Shown here piece after piece: positions 62,330 through 64,000 of a DNA stretch of 64,000 nucleotides (the stretch's first letter is position 1; every line of letters starts with the position of its first letter). Under the pieces are notes generated by a model that saw nothing but the letters and a program-made list of their open reading frames with translations, made no database searches and was not told where the DNA came from. Made by a program: the position numbers and the translations under genes. Origin of the DNA: Paenibacillus ferrarius (GTDB taxonomy: Bacteria > Bacillota > Bacilli > Paenibacillales > NBRC-103111); assembly GCF_002027705.1 (NCBI RefSeq), contig NZ_MBTG01000012.1:248001-312000 (forward strand). The letters run 5' to 3'.

Positions 62330-64000
62330 ATGCTGTACAAAGAAAAAATCAGAAGTCTATTGAGCGGCTGGAAAATGCTGCTTTTTGTTCTTATCTCCTA
62401 TAGCGTGCTGTTTCTAATCGCTTTTCAAGGGTTGATTATCAGCAAACAATCCACGACGACGATTCAAAAGCAATACAATCAAATCATATTTGATAAAATG
62501 GACTCCCTTTCCGTCAATCTTATTAACTATTTGAATTATATTGATGATTTTGCCCGCACGTTATCGGTAAAGACCGATTTGACGCGTAGAATTCAAGACA
62601 ACCATGATGTTCCCAAAGACGTAATCGAAGGTTATTTGAGCTACTTCCGGCTGCGCCTTCCTTTATATATTCAAATTCTTACGGATCAAAACCGCGTGTT
62701 TGCCTATCCGCCAATTGATCAAGAAGAAGAGGAGCGGTTCAAATCCACAATGACCTCATTCCCTTGGTACGGGACTCGGTTGTATCTGGACAACAGCTTC
62801 ATTCGCTCCGACGTAGCCCCCGATTTTCATTACAGCTCTTTTCCTCAAGCCTTATATGTCAGTAAAAATATGACCCAGGACGACCATTCGCTTGGAACGC
62901 TCACGATTAAAATGAATGGGTCCGCGATCGAAACGCTGCTGGATACGGTAAGAATTAACCCTTTGAATGCTGTTTTTATCTTGTCGCCGGAAGGGAAAGT
63001 GCTTTTTGCCAATTCCCAGCCTTCTTCAGAGGTTTCTGCCTATCTCCAAGCCATGGACAGCAAACAGCTGGATGAGTTGATTGGGAAAAATGGGAATGCC
63101 GCAGGCTCGGGCAAATTAAAAATTGCTGGTCAGGACTGTTATTTTATTTACAAGCAGATTCCTTCGACAACATGGGAGGTGCTGTCCATTATTCCTATGG
63201 AGTCGCTGCATGCGGAGAGCATTAGTGTGTGGCAGACGACAGCCATTACGACGGCGTTCTCCGTGCTGCTTATCCTTACATTTGGCTATATTCTTTATAC
63301 GAAACTGCTGCTCCCACTACAGCGAATGTCACGAATTGTGCGAACAGCGGGAGAGGGCGAGTCCCCGGAGAGGTTTGTTTATAAGGGGTTTAAGGAACTT
63401 GAGACGTTGCATGCTGGCATTTATCGGTTCTTCGAGCAAATTCAGCAGCAGATTCAAACGCTTAAAGAGGTAGAGAGCGAGAAGCGAAGATTAGAATTAC
63501 ATGTGCTGCAGGAGCAAATGCGGCCGCATTTCTGGCACAACTCGCTGAACGCACTGCGTTTCATGGCTGTTCTTCATGGAAACGCAACGATGGCTGACGC
63601 GATTCTTGCACTAACCCGCATGCTGGATTACACGTTGAAAAACTCAAACACGCTGTTCAGCAAAGTTGAGGAGGAGAAGGAGTATGCCTTGCAATATATC
63701 CGGTTTCAGGAAATTCGCTCTATGAAGCGGATCGACCTGAATTTGGAGATGGACGAGCAAGTGCTGCATGCACGCATCCCCAAGTTCACACTCCAACCTT
63801 TGCTCGAAAATGCGATTACCCACGGCTTCTGCACGCCATTTGACCGTAAACCGTGGCTTAACCTGCGCATCCATGCGTGTGATGAGGGACTTCGTATTTG
63901 GATCGAAGATAACGGAAATGGCATTGAGCCGGCAACACTGCAGACGCTGCTGGAACCGAAGGAGCCAGATAGGGATGGGATGGGGCCTACTTCGGGCATC
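62330..64000 (+). CDS. YesM-like sensor histidine kinase (cut by the window end)
   Basis: At least 557 codons from ATG 62330 (AAGGAG upstream; TATAAT at 62285-62290). Membrane segments at about residues 17-37 and 303-325 flank an extracellular sensor. The phospho-acceptor region reads LQEQMRPHFWHNSLNALRF, with His at about residue 400; most relatives have QINPHFLYNTLN, so WHN replaces LYN. N-box LQPLLENAITHGF and G1 WIEDNGNGIEP are present. The frame is open at 64000, with the last ATP-binding part and any response-regulator gene outside. Confidence 0.88.
   Translation, partial: MLYKEKIRSLLSGWKMLLFVLISYSVLFLIAFQGLIISKQSTTTIQKQYNQIIFDKMDSLSVNLINYLNYIDDFARTLSVKTDLTRRIQDNHDVPKDVIEGYLSYFRLRLPLYIQILTDQNRVFAYPPIDQEEEERFKSTMTSFPWYGTRLYLDNSFIRSDVAPDFHYSSFPQALYVSKNMTQDDHSLGTLTIKMNGSAIETLLDTVRINPLNAVFILSPEGKVLFANSQPSSEVSAYLQAMDSKQLDELIGKNGNAAGSGKLKIAGQDCYFIYKQIPSTTWEVLSIIPMESLHAESISVWQTTAITTAFSVLLILTFGYILYTKLLLPLQRMSRIVRTAGEGESPERFVYKGFKELETLHAGIYRFFEQIQQQIQTLKEVESEKRRLELHVLQEQMRPHFWHNSLNALRFMAVLHGNATMADAILALTRMLDYTLKNSNTLFSKVEEEKEYALQYIRFQEIRSMKRIDLNLEMDEQVLHARIPKFTLQPLLENAITHGFCTPFDRKPWLNLRIHACDEGLRIWIEDNGNGIEPATLQTLLEPKEPDRDGMGPTSGI

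Overview
The window looks like a chromosomal piece of an endospore-forming Firmicute of the Paenibacillaceae, most likely Paenibacillus. Supporting signs are a gerA-type spore germinant-receptor operon, YesM/YesN two-component pairs next to LplABC-type sugar transporters without their own ATPase, strong AGGAGG ribosome sites with frequent TTG/GTG starts, a T-box leader and an FMN riboswitch. No tRNA, rRNA or CRISPR array was found.

Layout. (1) 1-9.0 kb is visibly A+T-rich and full of short orphan genes and gene wreckage: small exported proteins, zinc ribbons, a DUF6985-like protein, a frameshifted R2K-type ATP-grasp gene, a 5'-truncated NUMOD3 homing-endonuclease piece, the N-terminal stub of an eCIS/polymorphic-toxin-like protein and start-less fragments on both strands. 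It resembles a decaying accessory or toxin-immunity region. (2) 9.0-11.4 kb: an FMN riboswitch drives an EamA transporter, followed by a truncated beta-propeller gene. (3) 11.4-18.5 kb: DeoR regulator, nagA, an APH-fold kinase, an amidase, and an SGNH/MBOAT pair for O-acylation of a surface glycan. (4) 19-24.8 kb: LacI regulator, sugar ABC transporter (binding protein and two permeases) and a Gfo/Idh/MocA dehydrogenase. (5) 24.8-28.2 kb: nested inverted repeats, a SorC-type regulator and a stand-alone trpB-trpA pair outside any trp operon. (6) 28.7-39.3 kb: a divergent carbohydrate locus. On the minus strand lie an alkaline-phosphatase-superfamily enzyme, a DUF4091 glycosidase-like protein and a metallophosphoesterase; on the plus strand LplB/YtcP-type permeases, a DUF3502 binding protein and a YesM/YesN pair. 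(7) 39.4-44.1 kb: an orphan 144-residue protein and a gerA-type operon with a small D subunit. (8) 44.1-49.8 kb: two MFS exporters, an ArsR regulator and a CPA1 Na+/H+ antiporter. (9) 49.8-53.3 kb: T-box leader with an Ile AUC specifier and an isoleucyl-tRNA synthetase of the eukaryote-like class. (10) 53.3-54.7 kb: an IS1182-like relic holding a six-unit minisatellite and the last part of a transposase. (11) 54.7-62.2 kb: LysE exporter, NDH-2 with a DUF1641 partner, and a MarR / UvrA2-like / DHA2-MFS cassette that looks like drug defence. (12) A YesM-like kinase runs off the right edge.

Most worth attention: the SorC-trpBA unit, the MarR-UvrA2-MFS cassette, the riboswitch-controlled EamA transporter, the phosphatase-DUF4091 locus, and two repeat phenomena. 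One is a dispersed 195-bp palindromic element in three copies, one fused to an IS1182-like end. The other is a 112/106-bp alternating minisatellite inside the IS relic.
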